This document shows, in pieces, positions 9,073 through 17,845 of a DNA stretch of 64,000 nt. The DNA comes from Oenococcus sp. UCMA 16435. GTDB lineage: Bacteria; Bacillota; Bacilli; Lactobacillales; Lactobacillaceae. The notes under the pieces are model-generated. The model searched no databases. It saw only the letters and a list, made by a program, of their open reading frames with translations, and was not told where the DNA came from. The stretch is taken from assembly GCA_004010835.2 (NCBI GenBank), contig CP030868.2, positions 434,001 to 498,000 of the forward strand. Reading direction: 5' to 3'. Position numbers and translations under genes: made by a program. The number at the start of each line of letters is the position of its first letter. The stretch's first letter is position 1.

Positions 9073-9387
9073 TTACTCAAAACGCTTTTTTAATTTTCCT
9101 TCACTAGCTTGAAGCAAATCATCTATCTTGATATCGTATTTGTCGCAAAAAAATAAAAACTGGTCCAAAATATCAGCCAATTCCTCCTTTAGATTATTCT
9201 CTAAAAATTCATGACTTTGTTTTTTCTCACCAGGATGATCTCGACCAATTTCCAATGCCCTGACCGCTCTTGACAATTCACCAACTTCTTCGGTTAAGTA
9301 GTTCAGTCTAATAAAAGAAGAATAACTATACCGAACACGTTGTTTGTAAAAGTCAATTAGCCATTGTTGATGCTGTCTTAAATTCAT
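9073..9387 (-). CDS. MazG-like nucleotide pyrophosphohydrolase
   Basis: A 104-residue all-alpha protein. LTEEVGELSRAVRALE (about 29-44) supplies the EExxE motif, and LKEELADILDQFLFFCDKYD (about 66-85) gives the second ExxD metal-binding motif of the MazG/dUTPase-2 fold. It probably hydrolyses non-canonical NTPs to the monophosphate. Its size equals single-domain MazG-like proteins. The gene sits between an RNA-ligase-like gene upstream and a GNAT gene downstream, all on the minus strand. Confidence 0.85.
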   Translation of the reverse strand: MNLRQHQQWLIDFYKQRVRYSYSSFIRLNYLTEEVGELSRAVRALEIGRDHPGEKKQSHEFLENNLKEELADILDQFLFFCDKYDIKIDDLLQASEGKLKKRFE

Positions 9388-9422
9388 AAAGTTACTTTTA
9401 AAATAATAAAAAAAATTGGCGA

Positions 9423-9935
9423 TTATTTCAAGGATATTTGAGAAAATTCCTCAGAATCGTTGTTTGGAAGGATATGCTCAATCGATACCGATTGAACTTC
9501 ACTTTCAAAGAGAAACTTTCTTTTATTTAATTGCCCGCTTAATTCTTCAAGTCGGGGTGCTTTTAACTGTTGCCCAACTGTTAAATGAGGAATATAAGGA
9601 ATATCTTTACGTAAAAAAACTGATAATTCTGAACTCTTATATAACAAATCATGAATAAAATCTATTTGTTTTTGCCCTTGCCTAACTTTGAACCAAAGAT
9701 AACCGCCATGAAGATCGCCACCTAGATGTTCTAACCCAATTTCGAAACTGCCGATTTTTTCCAAAGCATTTTGAGTAATCACAATTAAACGGTCATCGGA
9801 AATCGGACTGTCAAAAGGAAATACCAAAGATATATGTGGCCTGATATTCTTATAGAGAGGATCAATTTGTCTTCTAATTAAATCTATCTCCATGCCATTT
9901 GGAAATTGTGGAAAAATAAGTATAGATCGCAGCAT
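9423..9935 (-). CDS. 2'-5' RNA ligase / YjcG-like 2H phosphoesterase
   Basis: About 170 residues with the two H-x-T/S motifs of the 2H phosphoesterase fold: HISLVF near residue 35 and HLTVGQ near residue 120. YjcG-type proteins of Firmicutes share this size. The ATG giving MLRSILIFPQF is preferred over a TTG three codons upstream, though neither has a clear Shine-Dalgarno site. Activity (cyclic phosphodiester cleavage or RNA ligation) is by family only. It is first in a three-gene minus-strand cluster. Confidence 0.75.
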   Translation of the reverse strand: MLRSILIFPQFPNGMEIDLIRRQIDPLYKNIRPHISLVFPFDSPISDDRLIVITQNALEKIGSFEIGLEHLGGDLHGGYLWFKVRQGQKQIDFIHDLLYKSSELSVFLRKDIPYIPHLTVGQQLKAPRLEELSGQLNKRKFLFESEVQSVSIEHILPNNDSEEFSQISLK

Positions 9936-10147
9936 TTTATTCAAAGCAATATTTCAAATTAGTTCATTTAAAGAAAGCTTCATCTTTGTTTTTGAATATA
10001 TATTATCACATCGATAAAATTACTATTCTAAAATATTTTCTTTATGAAAATCCAAATTTTTACTACCAATCTAATTATTTTAATCAAGAATTTTTTCATA
10101 AATTAAGAATCGCCATAATGGAATTCATTGAAAAGTTGTATACTCAA

Positions 10148-10175
10148 TTTAGTGAGTGAATGCTCACTTACTAAA
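10148..10175. promoter_or_regulatory. TetR-type operator upstream of the ABC-2 exporter operon
   Basis: A 28-base imperfect palindrome, TTTAGTGAGTGAAT paired with GCTCACTTACTAAA, ends 17 bases before the first ATG of an operon whose last gene is a TetR regulator. A TATACT -10-like box lies just upstream. GAGTGA..TCACTTA is the usual look of a TetR exporter operator. Confidence 0.7.
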
Positions 10176-10192
10176 CCAATTGTGAGGAAATT

Positions 10193-10930
10193 ATGGCTAA
10201 CGTGATAACTCTAGAAAAAGTTTCGAAAAGTTTTGGACGTAATCTTGTTTTAAAGAATATCAATCTTCAAATAAAAAGTGGGCAATTAATTGGTTTGATT
10301 GGTCCATCAGGCACCGGAAAGACGACTATGATTGCTGCTATTTTAGGCATGATTAAATTGGATAGCGGGAAAATAACCGTACTCGACAAAAGCATGCCAA
10401 ACCGAGAAGTCTTAGGAAAAATCGGCTATATGGCGCAAAGCGATGCTCTTTACACATCCCTCACCGGCAGAGAAAATTTAAGGTTTTTTGCCGGTTTAAT
10501 GAAACAACCCGGTGAAATTTTAAGAGATCAAATCAAACGAGTTAGCGAAATTGTTAACCTGCAAAATTCTTTAGACATCAGAGTTTCAAACTACTCGGGA
10601 GGCATGAAACGTCGTTTATCTTTAGCAATTGCTTTGTTAGCAAACTCACCGATAATTCTTCTTGACGAACCAACCGTTGGAATTGATCCGGAACTAAGAG
10701 TTCAGGTCTGGGCAGAATTAAGAAAGCTTCATAAATCCGGGAAAACGATTATTGTTACAACCCATGTAATGGACGAAGTCGAGCACGTAGATCGGGTATT
10801 AATGCTGAGAAATGGCCGGATAATCGCCGACGATCTGCCACAAAAATTAGAATCCGATTATAAAGTTAATTCAATTGAAAAAGTATTCATAAAAGCAGGA
10901 GAAAAATATGCGCACCCTAGTGATCTTTGA
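10193..10930 (+). CDS. ABC-2 type exporter ATP-binding protein
   Basis: A 245-residue ATPase with Walker A GPSGTGKTT, signature YSGGMKRR, Walker B IILLDEPTVGIDPELR and the H-loop THVMDEVEH. The subfamily is that of drug or lipid exporters (DrrA/YhcH-like). GTGAGGAAATT precedes the ATG. It overlaps the permease by 23 bases and is followed by a TetR gene. All three lie behind the palindromic operator at 10148-10175, so the operon is likely induced by its own substrate. Confidence 0.88.
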   Translation: MANVITLEKVSKSFGRNLVLKNINLQIKSGQLIGLIGPSGTGKTTMIAAILGMIKLDSGKITVLDKSMPNREVLGKIGYMAQSDALYTSLTGRENLRFFAGLMKQPGEILRDQIKRVSEIVNLQNSLDIRVSNYSGGMKRRLSLAIALLANSPIILLDEPTVGIDPELRVQVWAELRKLHKSGKTIIVTTHVMDEVEHVDRVLMLRNGRIIADDLPQKLESDYKVNSIEKVFIKAGEKYAHPSDL

Positions 10931-12044
10931 AAGAATTCTAAAGGAACTCAGCCGTGACAAAAGAACTTTGGCACTCGTATTTTTAGCACCTTTACTAGTT
11001 CTAGGACTTCTTTATTTAATTTTGCAATCAAATACAAATCTAAGTGCTCGATTGGGCACTGAAAATGTCAGCCCAAATTTAATAAAACAATTAAAAAAAG
11101 ACAGTAAAATCAATTTAGTTACTATTGATAATAAAAAGAGTATTTCAAAAAACTTAAAAAAATATCATCTCGCCGCCCTTTTAAAACAGCAAGATCAAAA
11201 ACTGACGGTTACCTATCAAAATGCCGATACCTCTTTAACAGCTGTCGTTAAAGAGAATCTGGTTAAAAGTATTACAAAAGACCGAATTAAATCGACGATT
11301 AATAAATCGCAACAAGAATTGACTTCCCTAATCAAATCAATGCCAATTACCGAACAGAAAGCAATTGAAAATAAATTGAGAAACAAAAAAACCGGCAATT
11401 CTCTATCCTTGTCGGAAAAGTATATTTATGGAAACGCTAATAGTAGTCTTTTTACCGCAATCGCACCAGTCCTCGTTGGATTTTTCGTTTTCTTCTTTGT
11501 TTTTTTGATCTCCGGTGTTTCCTTGCTACACGAAAGAACTACTGGGACACTTGGCAGATTATTAACCAGTCCAGTCAAAAGACAGGAAATAATTGCCGGC
11601 TATGTTGGAGCATATGGATTATTGGCAATTTTGCAAACTATCGTAGTGGTTATTTATGCAATTTACATTCTTGGAATAAATAGTCTTGGATCCGTCTGGC
11701 TGGTAATGTTAATCAATCTGTTACTTGCGTTAGTCGCTTTATCAATGGGGCTATTGGTATCAACACTTGCCTCATCCGAATTTCAGATGATTCAATTTAT
11801 ACCAATTTTAATCGTGCCGCAGGTTTTCTTTTCCGGAATGTTTAATCTTAGCGATATGAACAGCTTTTGGAGAATTTTTGCCCACATCTTTCCAATGTAT
11901 TATGGTGGAGACGCGCTGATCGATGTGATTAAAAAAGGAGCCGGAATAGAAAATATCGGAATCGACTTGTTAGTTTTGGCTGCCTTTGCGATCATTTTAA
12001 TTTCTATTAATATTATTGGTTTAAAACGCTACAGGAGAGTCTAA
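10908..12044 (+). CDS. ABC-2 type exporter permease
   Basis: A 378-residue protein. It has one N-terminal membrane helix (about 20-40), an extracytoplasmic stretch of about 140 residues rich in Lys and Ser, then five helices from about residue 180 (LFTAIAPVLVGFFVFFF onward). This matches the YhgE/YhaP-type ABC-2 layout with a large external loop. AGGAGAAAAAT precedes the ATG inside the ATPase gene. It pairs with the preceding ATPase; the exported substrate is not evident. Confidence 0.85.
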   Translation: MRTLVIFERILKELSRDKRTLALVFLAPLLVLGLLYLILQSNTNLSARLGTENVSPNLIKQLKKDSKINLVTIDNKKSISKNLKKYHLAALLKQQDQKLTVTYQNADTSLTAVVKENLVKSITKDRIKSTINKSQQELTSLIKSMPITEQKAIENKLRNKKTGNSLSLSEKYIYGNANSSLFTAIAPVLVGFFVFFFVFLISGVSLLHERTTGTLGRLLTSPVKRQEIIAGYVGAYGLLAILQTIVVVIYAIYILGINSLGSVWLVMLINLLLALVALSMGLLVSTLASSEFQMIQFIPILIVPQVFFSGMFNLSDMNSFWRIFAHIFPMYYGGDALIDVIKKGAGIENIGIDLLVLAAFAIILISINIIGLKRYRRV

Positions 12045-12045
12045 A

Positions 12046-12696
12046 TTGACAAAAGAAAACAGCTTACTGGCTTTATTCGAAAATGTGATAAAAGAAAAAA
12101 TTGTTCTAACTAAAAAACAGCAGGCTGTGTTAAACGCAAGTTTGATTTTATTTGCCGAAAAAGGTTACGAAAAAACTTCAACATCCGATATCGCAAAAAA
12201 GGCCGGTGTAGCAGAAGGAACGGTTTATAAACAATTTAAAACAAAAAAGAATCTGCTAATTAACGGTATCGCGCCTATTCTAAAAACAGTCTTTGAAAAT
12301 GCAATTAATGAATTTTCAGAAAATAATTTAAAAGATAAGGAAATGACTTTGCATGATTATTTAGCTCGTATTGTAAAAGATCGTAGTAATTTCATCGAGA
12401 AAAACTTGCCAGCAATTAAAGTCATCTTAAATCAAATGTTGACAAATCCCGAATTCGCGAAGATCGTAATTGCAAAGTTTAAAATAAGTTTAGAAGCTTA
12501 TGTTAATCCAATTTTGAACAATTTGCGGCAAAATAAACAATTAATCAACCTGCCTAATTATCAAATATTTAGATTTATTTTCAGCTCAGTTGCTGGGACG
12601 GTCATAAGCTATCACGTAAACAATAAAGGTTCTTTAGAAGAAGAAATCAACGCAACAATTATTTTGCTGGAAAAAGCTTTATTAGCAGTAAATTAA
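12046..12696 (+). CDS. TetR-family regulator of the upstream ABC exporter
   Basis: A 216-residue protein starting at TTG; AGGAGAGTCTAAA places a Shine-Dalgarno site eight bases before it, and no better ATG exists. The N-terminal helix-turn-helix is at about residues 25-70 (ASLILFAEKGYEKTSTSDIAKKAGVAEGTVYKQFKTK). The ligand domain is typical TetR. It is last in the operon, one base after the permease stop, with an operator-like palindrome before the first gene, so autorepression is expected. It is convergent to the next operon with only a weak AACTAT/ATAGTT hairpin between. Confidence 0.88.
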   Translation: MTKENSLLALFENVIKEKIVLTKKQQAVLNASLILFAEKGYEKTSTSDIAKKAGVAEGTVYKQFKTKKNLLINGIAPILKTVFENAINEFSENNLKDKEMTLHDYLARIVKDRSNFIEKNLPAIKVILNQMLTNPEFAKIVIAKFKISLEAYVNPILNNLRQNKQLINLPNYQIFRFIFSSVAGTVISYHVNNKGSLEEEINATIILLEKALLAVN

Positions 12697-12721
12697 AACT
12701 ATTAATTTACTTTGCTGATAG

Positions 12722-13396
12722 TTATTCTTTTAATTTCATTTTTCCGTCAAGAATTTCATAAATCTTATCGGCAAAATCCACCAAACGTAAATCATGAGTA
12801 ACAACTACAATACTTTTATGTTGTTCTTTTGCCAAAGATTTAAATAAACTGCCAACCTCTTTTACGTTTTTGCTGTCCAGCGACGCCGTTGGTTCATCTG
12901 CTAATATAATGCTTGGATCTGTATATAGCGCTCTCGCGATTGCAGCTCGCTGGTTCTGCCCGCCTGACAATTCACCGGGATATTTATCCTGCAATTCTGC
13001 AATTCCTAATTTATTTAATAGAGAAGCTAAATCAGCTCTATTTAAATTGCCCTCTTTTTTAACCTTATCAACCAAGACAAATTGTTCTTTTACGGTTAAG
13101 TATGGAAGCAAATTGTAGGATTGGAGAATAAAGGCAATTTTATTTAAACGCAAAGTATCCCGGTCCTTTGACGAAAGATCTTTAATCGATTGTCCCTCAA
13201 TATCGACTTCACCGGATGTTGGTTTTTGCAATCCACCGGCGATTGTTAAAAAAGTACTTTTCCCGGAACCGGAAGGCCCTAGTACCAAATTAAATTGATC
13301 ATTTTCGGCAGAAAAATTTATATTTTTTAGGACCTGGACACGGCTTATTTTATTGCCGAAAATTTTGTTAATATTCTGTAATTCAATCACTGACAT
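12722..13396 (-). CDS. ABC transporter ATP-binding protein, LolD/MacB-like
   Basis: A 224-residue ATPase: Walker A GPSGSGKST, signature LSGGQNQRAAIARAL, Walker B IILADEPTASLDSKN, H-loop THDLR. The ADEPT and SLDS patterns mark the MacB/LolD/FtsE subfamily, which works with FtsX-type permeases. GGAGAATAAAG precedes the ATG. It lies two bases after the FtsX-like permease, and the TetR gene leads the operon. Export or membrane-stress resistance is inferred. Confidence 0.88.
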   Translation of the reverse strand: MSVIELQNINKIFGNKISRVQVLKNINFSAENDQFNLVLGPSGSGKSTFLTIAGGLQKPTSGEVDIEGQSIKDLSSKDRDTLRLNKIAFILQSYNLLPYLTVKEQFVLVDKVKKEGNLNRADLASLLNKLGIAELQDKYPGELSGGQNQRAAIARALYTDPSIILADEPTASLDSKNVKEVGSLFKSLAKEQHKSIVVVTHDLRLVDFADKIYEILDGKMKLKE

Positions 13397-13398
13397 CT

Positions 13399-14460
13399 TT
13401 ATTCTCCAATCACGCTAATCGGGTTGATGCGAACAATGATCCTGGCTGGAATCAATGCACCGATAAGTCCAGTTATAATCAAACCAATTGCCACGGATAC
13501 CAAAATCGGCAAGTTAAAGCTCATCGGCACCGCGGTCGGAATAAAGGCGGCAGTTAAAATCGTCAAAAGAGCGGCGATAATCAAACCACTAATAACAAGA
13601 ATCGCCGACTGACAAATCGTTGCAATAACAAGAATTTTTGCCGGAATACCTTGAGCTCGCAAAACCGCATAATTTTTGATTTTTTGAATTGTCAATATAT
13701 ATAAGAAAACAGCAATTACAATTAAAGAAATGATCATTAAGAAAGCAATCATAAAAGTAAAAGTTGAATTTTGAGCTGAGTAACCCGGTAACTGATTAAT
13801 AAATTTTCCTAATGAATAACTTTTTAATTGAGAATCGGGTGCCTTAAAATTAGCAGATTGGGAAACAATCGCACTGGCTTTAAAGTCGCTTCTTGTACTC
13901 TGCAATTTTTTCCAAGCATTCAAAGTTCCATAAACAACTGGAGCAACACTCAATTTGGCACCTCTGGTGAAACCAACAATTCGATATTTTCCTGAAAAGG
14001 AATTGAAACTAATTTTGTCGCCAAGTCGATAACCGTCGTTTTTAAATTGTTCATCAACGACAATCTCATGGTCATTATTTGCCTTATGTCCACTGGTTAT
14101 TTTTATATTCTTAAAAATAAATTGGTGTTTGTCTAAACCAATAAATTGAGCGGATTCTTTTTTATTTCCTTTCAATTTGGCCACTATTGATGCTTGTCCA
14201 ATATAGGCATCTTTTTTACTTAGTTTAAAAGTACTTAATTCGTTTTTCGTAATCAAAGATTGCGATAGGCTGATATCCGAATCCTTGTCCAAAACAATTC
14301 GTTTTATATGCCAAGAATCAATTGCTTGCGTATTTTCTTGAGCTAATCCCAAAGCTAGACTAGTCAGTACAAAAATCAAATAAGCAATTAAAACGACCAT
14401 TGAGATAATTAATCCATAACGCAGCTTCTCTCGTTTAATTTCTTTTAAAGCCAAAAACAT
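13399..14460 (-). CDS. FtsX-like ABC permease
   Basis: A 353-residue protein with one N-terminal helix (about 14-37), an extracytoplasmic domain to about residue 230, and three C-terminal helices. The last ends in GALIPARIIVRINPISVIGE, the usual tail of FtsX-domain permeases. GGAGACTA precedes the ATG at the TetR stop. It forms a MacB-like half-transporter with the next gene. The short form with four helices is of the DevC/LolE-like type. The substrate is unknown. Confidence 0.87.
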   Translation of the reverse strand: MFLALKEIKREKLRYGLIISMVVLIAYLIFVLTSLALGLAQENTQAIDSWHIKRIVLDKDSDISLSQSLITKNELSTFKLSKKDAYIGQASIVAKLKGNKKESAQFIGLDKHQFIFKNIKITSGHKANNDHEIVVDEQFKNDGYRLGDKISFNSFSGKYRIVGFTRGAKLSVAPVVYGTLNAWKKLQSTRSDFKASAIVSQSANFKAPDSQLKSYSLGKFINQLPGYSAQNSTFTFMIAFLMIISLIVIAVFLYILTIQKIKNYAVLRAQGIPAKILVIATICQSAILVISGLIIAALLTILTAAFIPTAVPMSFNLPILVSVAIGLIITGLIGALIPARIIVRINPISVIGE

Positions 14461-14464
14461 TTCA

Positions 14465-15010
14465 TTAGTCTCCCTTTTCGGCTAACTGTTTTAGTAACCC
14501 AGTTAAGCGGGTAATTGATATATCTTTTATTTGCGGATCCAGCATAATTATTTTGATAGTTTCATGGCTAAGAACTTTGGCAGCCCATTGCCGATCAGTT
14601 TCTTCAGTTTGATGAAAACCTCTTTTGGAAAAAGATTTTTCTCTGCCGATTAATAATGATTCATTTTTTAAAAAATGCATTTTTACAAATTGATAATAAT
14701 TGGTCTGGTTTACTTGATTAACAAAATTTTTAACTTCTTCAATATATAAATTTGGATCAAAATCATGATTATCCAAATGGCCAACAAGGTTTCGATGAAT
14801 ATTAATCATGACAAGCTTATAAAGATATAAATAAGCATCGTCTAAGTCATCAAAATATTTGTAAAAAGCGCCACGAGAAATTGCTGCGCCCTCGACAATT
14901 CGAGCTACTTGCGCTTCTGCTAAGGAATGACTGGAAAATTCCTGATTTAAAGCCTCGATTATTCGTGCTTGTTTTTTTGAATTTAAATTAAGAAAAGTAC
15001 TCGAAACCAT
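14465..15010 (-). CDS. TetR-family regulator leading the FtsX-type ABC operon
   Basis: A 181-residue protein with a TetR helix-turn-helix at about residues 15-60 (LAEAQVARIVEGAAISRGAFYKYFDD). The C-terminal part is a ligand domain. It is first in a three-gene operon with an FtsX-like permease and its ATPase. Two copies of a GTGACAnnGTGTCA palindrome lie in its promoter, strongly suggesting autoregulation of the whole operon. Confidence 0.88.
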   Translation of the reverse strand: MVSSTFLNLNSKKQARIIEALNQEFSSHSLAEAQVARIVEGAAISRGAFYKYFDDLDDAYLYLYKLVMINIHRNLVGHLDNHDFDPNLYIEEVKNFVNQVNQTNYYQFVKMHFLKNESLLIGREKSFSKRGFHQTEETDRQWAAKVLSHETIKIIMLDPQIKDISITRLTGLLKQLAEKGD

Positions 15011-15026
15011 TAGAAACCTCTAATAA

Positions 15027-15077
15027 GTGACATCGTGTCACCAAAAGAAGTCTATCAAAATAGTGACATTGTGTCAA
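15027..15077 (-). promoter_or_regulatory. Twin palindromic operators and promoter of the TetR/FtsX operon
   Basis: GTGACATCGTGTCAC (15027-15041) and GTGACATTGTGTCAA (15063-15077) are 36 bases apart. On the minus strand the outer copy contains the -35 TTGACA, followed after 17 bases by TAGACT. The inner copy falls just downstream of the expected start. This is the classic layout of an autorepressing TetR protein. Confidence 0.8.
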
Positions 15078-15101
15078 CTTTTATAAAAATTATTAAAAAA
15101 A

Positions 15102-15238
15102 GGACTGCTATTTAAATAGCAGTCCGATTTGCATTGATCTATTAAATCTATTAAATGAAATGAAAAAAGTTCTAAAATTCTAATGTTTGATTAAAGCTGT
15201 TTCAATACTAAGGTGTTGTAGCCATCTTGCGGCTACAA
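15102..15238 (-). ncRNA. Candidate small RNA A, driven by repeat-promoter module A
   Basis: Transcription from module A would begin at the hairpin TTGTAGCC...GGCTACAA (15216-15238). It would continue through an AGCTTTAATCAAACATTAGA stretch and TTTTTTCATT, and end at a perfect palindromic terminator GGACTGCTATTT/AAATAGCAGTCC followed by seven T (15102-15125). The RNA is about 135 bases and has no credible open reading frame. The order hairpin, AGCTTTnAAT..AACATTnGA, T-run plus CATT, terminator is repeated in small RNA B at 29.5 kb. Confidence 0.6.
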
Positions 15239-15243
15239 GTAAT

Positions 15244-15298
15244 AGACTATTTCCTGCTGATTAAGCGTAAATAAAACTTGAATTAAGCATAAATAAAA
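15244..15298 (-). promoter_or_regulatory. Repeat-promoter module A
   Basis: On the + strand one reads -10 complement AGACTA (15244-15249), 11 bases, TTAAGCGTAAATAAAA (15261-15276), 6 bases, TTAAGCATAAATAAAA (15283-15298). On the minus strand this is two direct repeats with 22-bp period ending 11 bp before TAGTCT. The three other copies in the window keep every spacing. No standard -35 is present, so an activator is expected. Confidence 0.7.
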
Positions 15299-15402
15299 AT
15301 GTTTGAAAGAACATTATCGTTTATTTTTTAAAATTTCATTGAATAACTAAAGAAAGACATATATTCTGAAAAGATATTCTTTTTTTAATTTGGGGAAATA
15401 AA

Positions 15403-15789
15403 ATGTACTATATTTTAATGATAATTTTGGGGATTTTAGGAGCAGAATCACGTTTCGCGTTAGAATCAACAATTAATAACAGCAATTACCCTTATGCAAC
15501 TTTGCTTATCAATATGATTGGTTGCCTTCTCTTGGGATTTATGTATTATTTTTTTGTCGAAGCTAAAAGTTCGACCGATCAAATCGTCGCTATGATTTCA
15601 ACCGGCTTCGTTGGCTCATTTACAACATTTTCGACTTTTGAATTAGAAGTTTTTAAAATGTTCCGACTAAACCAATATTCAAAAGCTTTAAACTATTTTT
15701 TCTTAACTTTGTTCGGTGGATTATTGTCTGTTTTTCTCGGATATTGTTTGAGCAAATTAATAATAATTAAAAGAGGAAAAAGCAAATGA
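15403..15789 (+). CDS. crcB: CrcB/Fluc fluoride channel subunit 1
   Basis: A 128-residue membrane protein with four helices. Family landmarks are the early arginine (ESRFAL), the central ATLLINMIGCLLLGF with the helix-breaking asparagine, and FVGSFTTFSTFELE carrying the conserved Phe-Thr-Thr-Phe-Ser track. Fluc channels export fluoride and work as dual-topology or hetero-dimers. It overlaps the second copy by 4 bases, the usual arrangement of heterodimeric pairs in Firmicutes. I see no fluoride riboswitch in the leader. Confidence 0.9.
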   Translation: MYYILMIILGILGAESRFALESTINNSNYPYATLLINMIGCLLLGFMYYFFVEAKSSTDQIVAMISTGFVGSFTTFSTFELEVFKMFRLNQYSKALNYFFLTLFGGLLSVFLGYCLSKLIIIKRGKSK

Positions 15790-16157
15790 TTCAGGTGTTT
15801 TCAGTTGCTCTCGGGGCTGCGTTAGGCGTCCTCGGCCGTTATCAAATAACAAATACAATGAAGAAAAAATGGTTAAATATGATTTATCCCTGGCCGACTT
15901 TTTTGATTAATTTTTGTGGATGCTTCCTTTTGGGTTTATTTTATTCACTTAATTTATCAGAAAATATTTACCTTTTTTTGAGTATGGGTTTTACCGCTAC
16001 TTTTACAACCTTCTCAACTTTTAACCTAGAGAACGTTGAATTGCTGAAGTCTCATCAGTATCGGCAATTCTTAAAATATATTTTCACAACCTATTTATTA
16101 GGATTCCTTGGAATTTATTCAGGCTTCATGCTTGGCAGTTTTCTTTATCGAAGCTAA
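15786..16157 (+). CDS. crcB: CrcB/Fluc fluoride channel subunit 2
   Basis: A 123-residue, four-helix protein with the same landmarks (LGRYQI near the N-terminus, PTFLINFCGCFLLGL, FTATFTTFSTFNLEN). Its start overlaps the stop of the first copy (ATGA). Two single-domain copies with opposite charge bias usually make an antiparallel heterodimer in the membrane; that is inferred here. A CGTTAAAA/TTTTAACG inverted repeat lies 120 bases downstream without a clear T-run. Confidence 0.9.
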   Translation: MIQVFSVALGAALGVLGRYQITNTMKKKWLNMIYPWPTFLINFCGCFLLGLFYSLNLSENIYLFLSMGFTATFTTFSTFNLENVELLKSHQYRQFLKYIFTTYLLGFLGIYSGFMLGSFLYRS

Positions 16158-16279
16158 TTTTTTGTAGTATCTTTGTCTGCTCTTTTGCCTGGTTATCATG
16201 GCTATGTAAAAATGGAAATTTGTAAAATGTGAATTTTAACCAAATTCCTCTCTCGGTTTTTGTATATTCTTTAAAATGC

Positions 16280-16300
16280 CGTTAAAACAACGTTTTAACG
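16280..16300. repeat. Small inverted repeat between convergent genes
   Basis: CGTTAAAA and TTTTAACG flank CAACG. It could act as a weak transcription stop between crcB and the convergent MFS gene, but it lacks a U-run on either strand. Confidence 0.4.
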
Positions 16301-16349
16301 CATAAAGAACAAAAAAATAAATTAAAAAAAATCTTAGAAAGACACTTTT

Positions 16350-17555
16350 TTATTTTGTTGTTAGTTTTTCCTCTTTATTTAAATATAACAAGACCGAGAA
16401 AAAAATTGCTAAACATATTCCCAAAATTACATAAGTCCATTGCCGCCAACTGCTGACAAAAAAACCAAAAATAAAGTCACCAACAGGCTGAATCCCATCA
16501 AAAAAAAGAAATGTTAATCCGAATATCCTGCCTAAAAATTTAACATCTGTTTCATCTTGAATAAAAGTAGTAATGCTTCCAAAGAACCTTGCTTGAAATG
16601 TACCATAAATTAAAGCTATTAAAATCCAAGCAGGTAAGGAAAAGAAAGTCCCACAGAAAATCAGTACAAAGCCGTAGAATAGTTGCTCTAAGTAAATTTT
16701 TTGAGGTTTAATTTCACTTTTTTGAAAAGTCAACCAGACGCCTCCCAGCAAACCTCCAACAGCGGAAACTGTTAAAAATAGGCTATAGTTTGTTGAACTT
16801 CCCTCAAAAAAATGATGTGCAATATAAGGCGCTGTCAATAAAAAACCAGCATAGCAAAAATTAAAAATTCCCATAGCTAGCATGTACATTAACAGATTTG
16901 AATGATCCTTAATATATTTGAAGCCGATAAGAGTACTTGTGATAACAGACTCTCTTTTGCTACTTTTTTTGTCTTGAATTTTTTTATATGGTATCAGAAA
17001 ATTCATACAAAGTGCTGCGATATAAGACAATGCATTGATTATCAAAAACTCGCTGAAATTAATACCTTTGATTGCTAACAGCACCCCTCCTATGATTGGT
17101 GCAGTTACATTAGCCAAATTGAAAAAGGTATTTGAGATAGCATTAAATTTTTGTAAATGTGTTTTAATAACCACTTCAGGAGTAATTGCCTTGGCTGCAG
17201 GATAATTCAGAGCAAGCATTAAGTTCAAAACGAAAGTAATCATGATTAACAAGTAGATTTGTGGCTGTTCATTATTTACGTAAAAGCCACCTAGAAAGCA
17301 CATTAATGCTGAAATGATATCTGTCCATATCAAAACTTTTTTACGATTGTACTGGTCAACTAATAATCCAACCAAAAAATCTCCTAAAAGAAATGCCAAA
17401 CCTCCTAATCCTTCAATTAATCCCAATAATTTAGTATTTCCAGTTACTCGAACAAGCAACCAGTTGAGCCCTAAAACATAAATAGCGGAACCTAACTGAG
17501 ATGCAAATGGACTGAACATAAGTGGAAAATAAGCTTTTTTTGAGCTATTCATCAT
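16350..17555 (-). CDS. MFS transporter, MFS_3/macrolide-efflux-like
   Basis: A 401-residue protein with about twelve helices. The loop LVDQYNRKKVLIWTD (about 64-78) is the MFS loop 2-3 motif with the DRxxRR-like cluster. The N-terminal half AIYVLGLNWLLVRVTGNTKLLGLIEGLGGLAF resembles the MefA/enterobactin-exporter family. Two ATGs open the frame and neither has a good Shine-Dalgarno site. It is AT-richer in third positions than its neighbours, with long non-coding flanks, which hints at acquisition. The substrate is unknown. Confidence 0.8.
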   Translation of the reverse strand: MMNSSKKAYFPLMFSPFASQLGSAIYVLGLNWLLVRVTGNTKLLGLIEGLGGLAFLLGDFLVGLLVDQYNRKKVLIWTDIISALMCFLGGFYVNNEQPQIYLLIMITFVLNLMLALNYPAAKAITPEVVIKTHLQKFNAISNTFFNLANVTAPIIGGVLLAIKGINFSEFLIINALSYIAALCMNFLIPYKKIQDKKSSKRESVITSTLIGFKYIKDHSNLLMYMLAMGIFNFCYAGFLLTAPYIAHHFFEGSSTNYSLFLTVSAVGGLLGGVWLTFQKSEIKPQKIYLEQLFYGFVLIFCGTFFSLPAWILIALIYGTFQARFFGSITTFIQDETDVKFLGRIFGLTFLFFDGIQPVGDFIFGFFVSSWRQWTYVILGICLAIFFSVLLYLNKEEKLTTK

Positions 17556-17845
17556 ATTTTTTGAGATTACATTAAAGAATAGAAAAGAACAACCTCAATT
17601 ACAAACATACAGGGTTCAGGTAAACACAAAACGAAAAATCAATTCGACAATCAGATTGATATATTAATCAAAGTTGCTGTGACACCTAAAATTCTTTCAA
17701 ATTTTAATTCAAAAAAATCACTTTTTCAAGACTACCGATAGCAATAATTATGATTTTAATGGAAAGCAATATAATTATTTGAACTCCAGAACAATTTATT
17801 TAACTTAGAATAGAGTTTGTAGGGACTATAAAAGAGACGAGCAGC

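Noticed and set aside
15300..15402. Fluoride riboswitch before crcB
   Set aside because: None of the crcB-motif consensus blocks is present in the leader.
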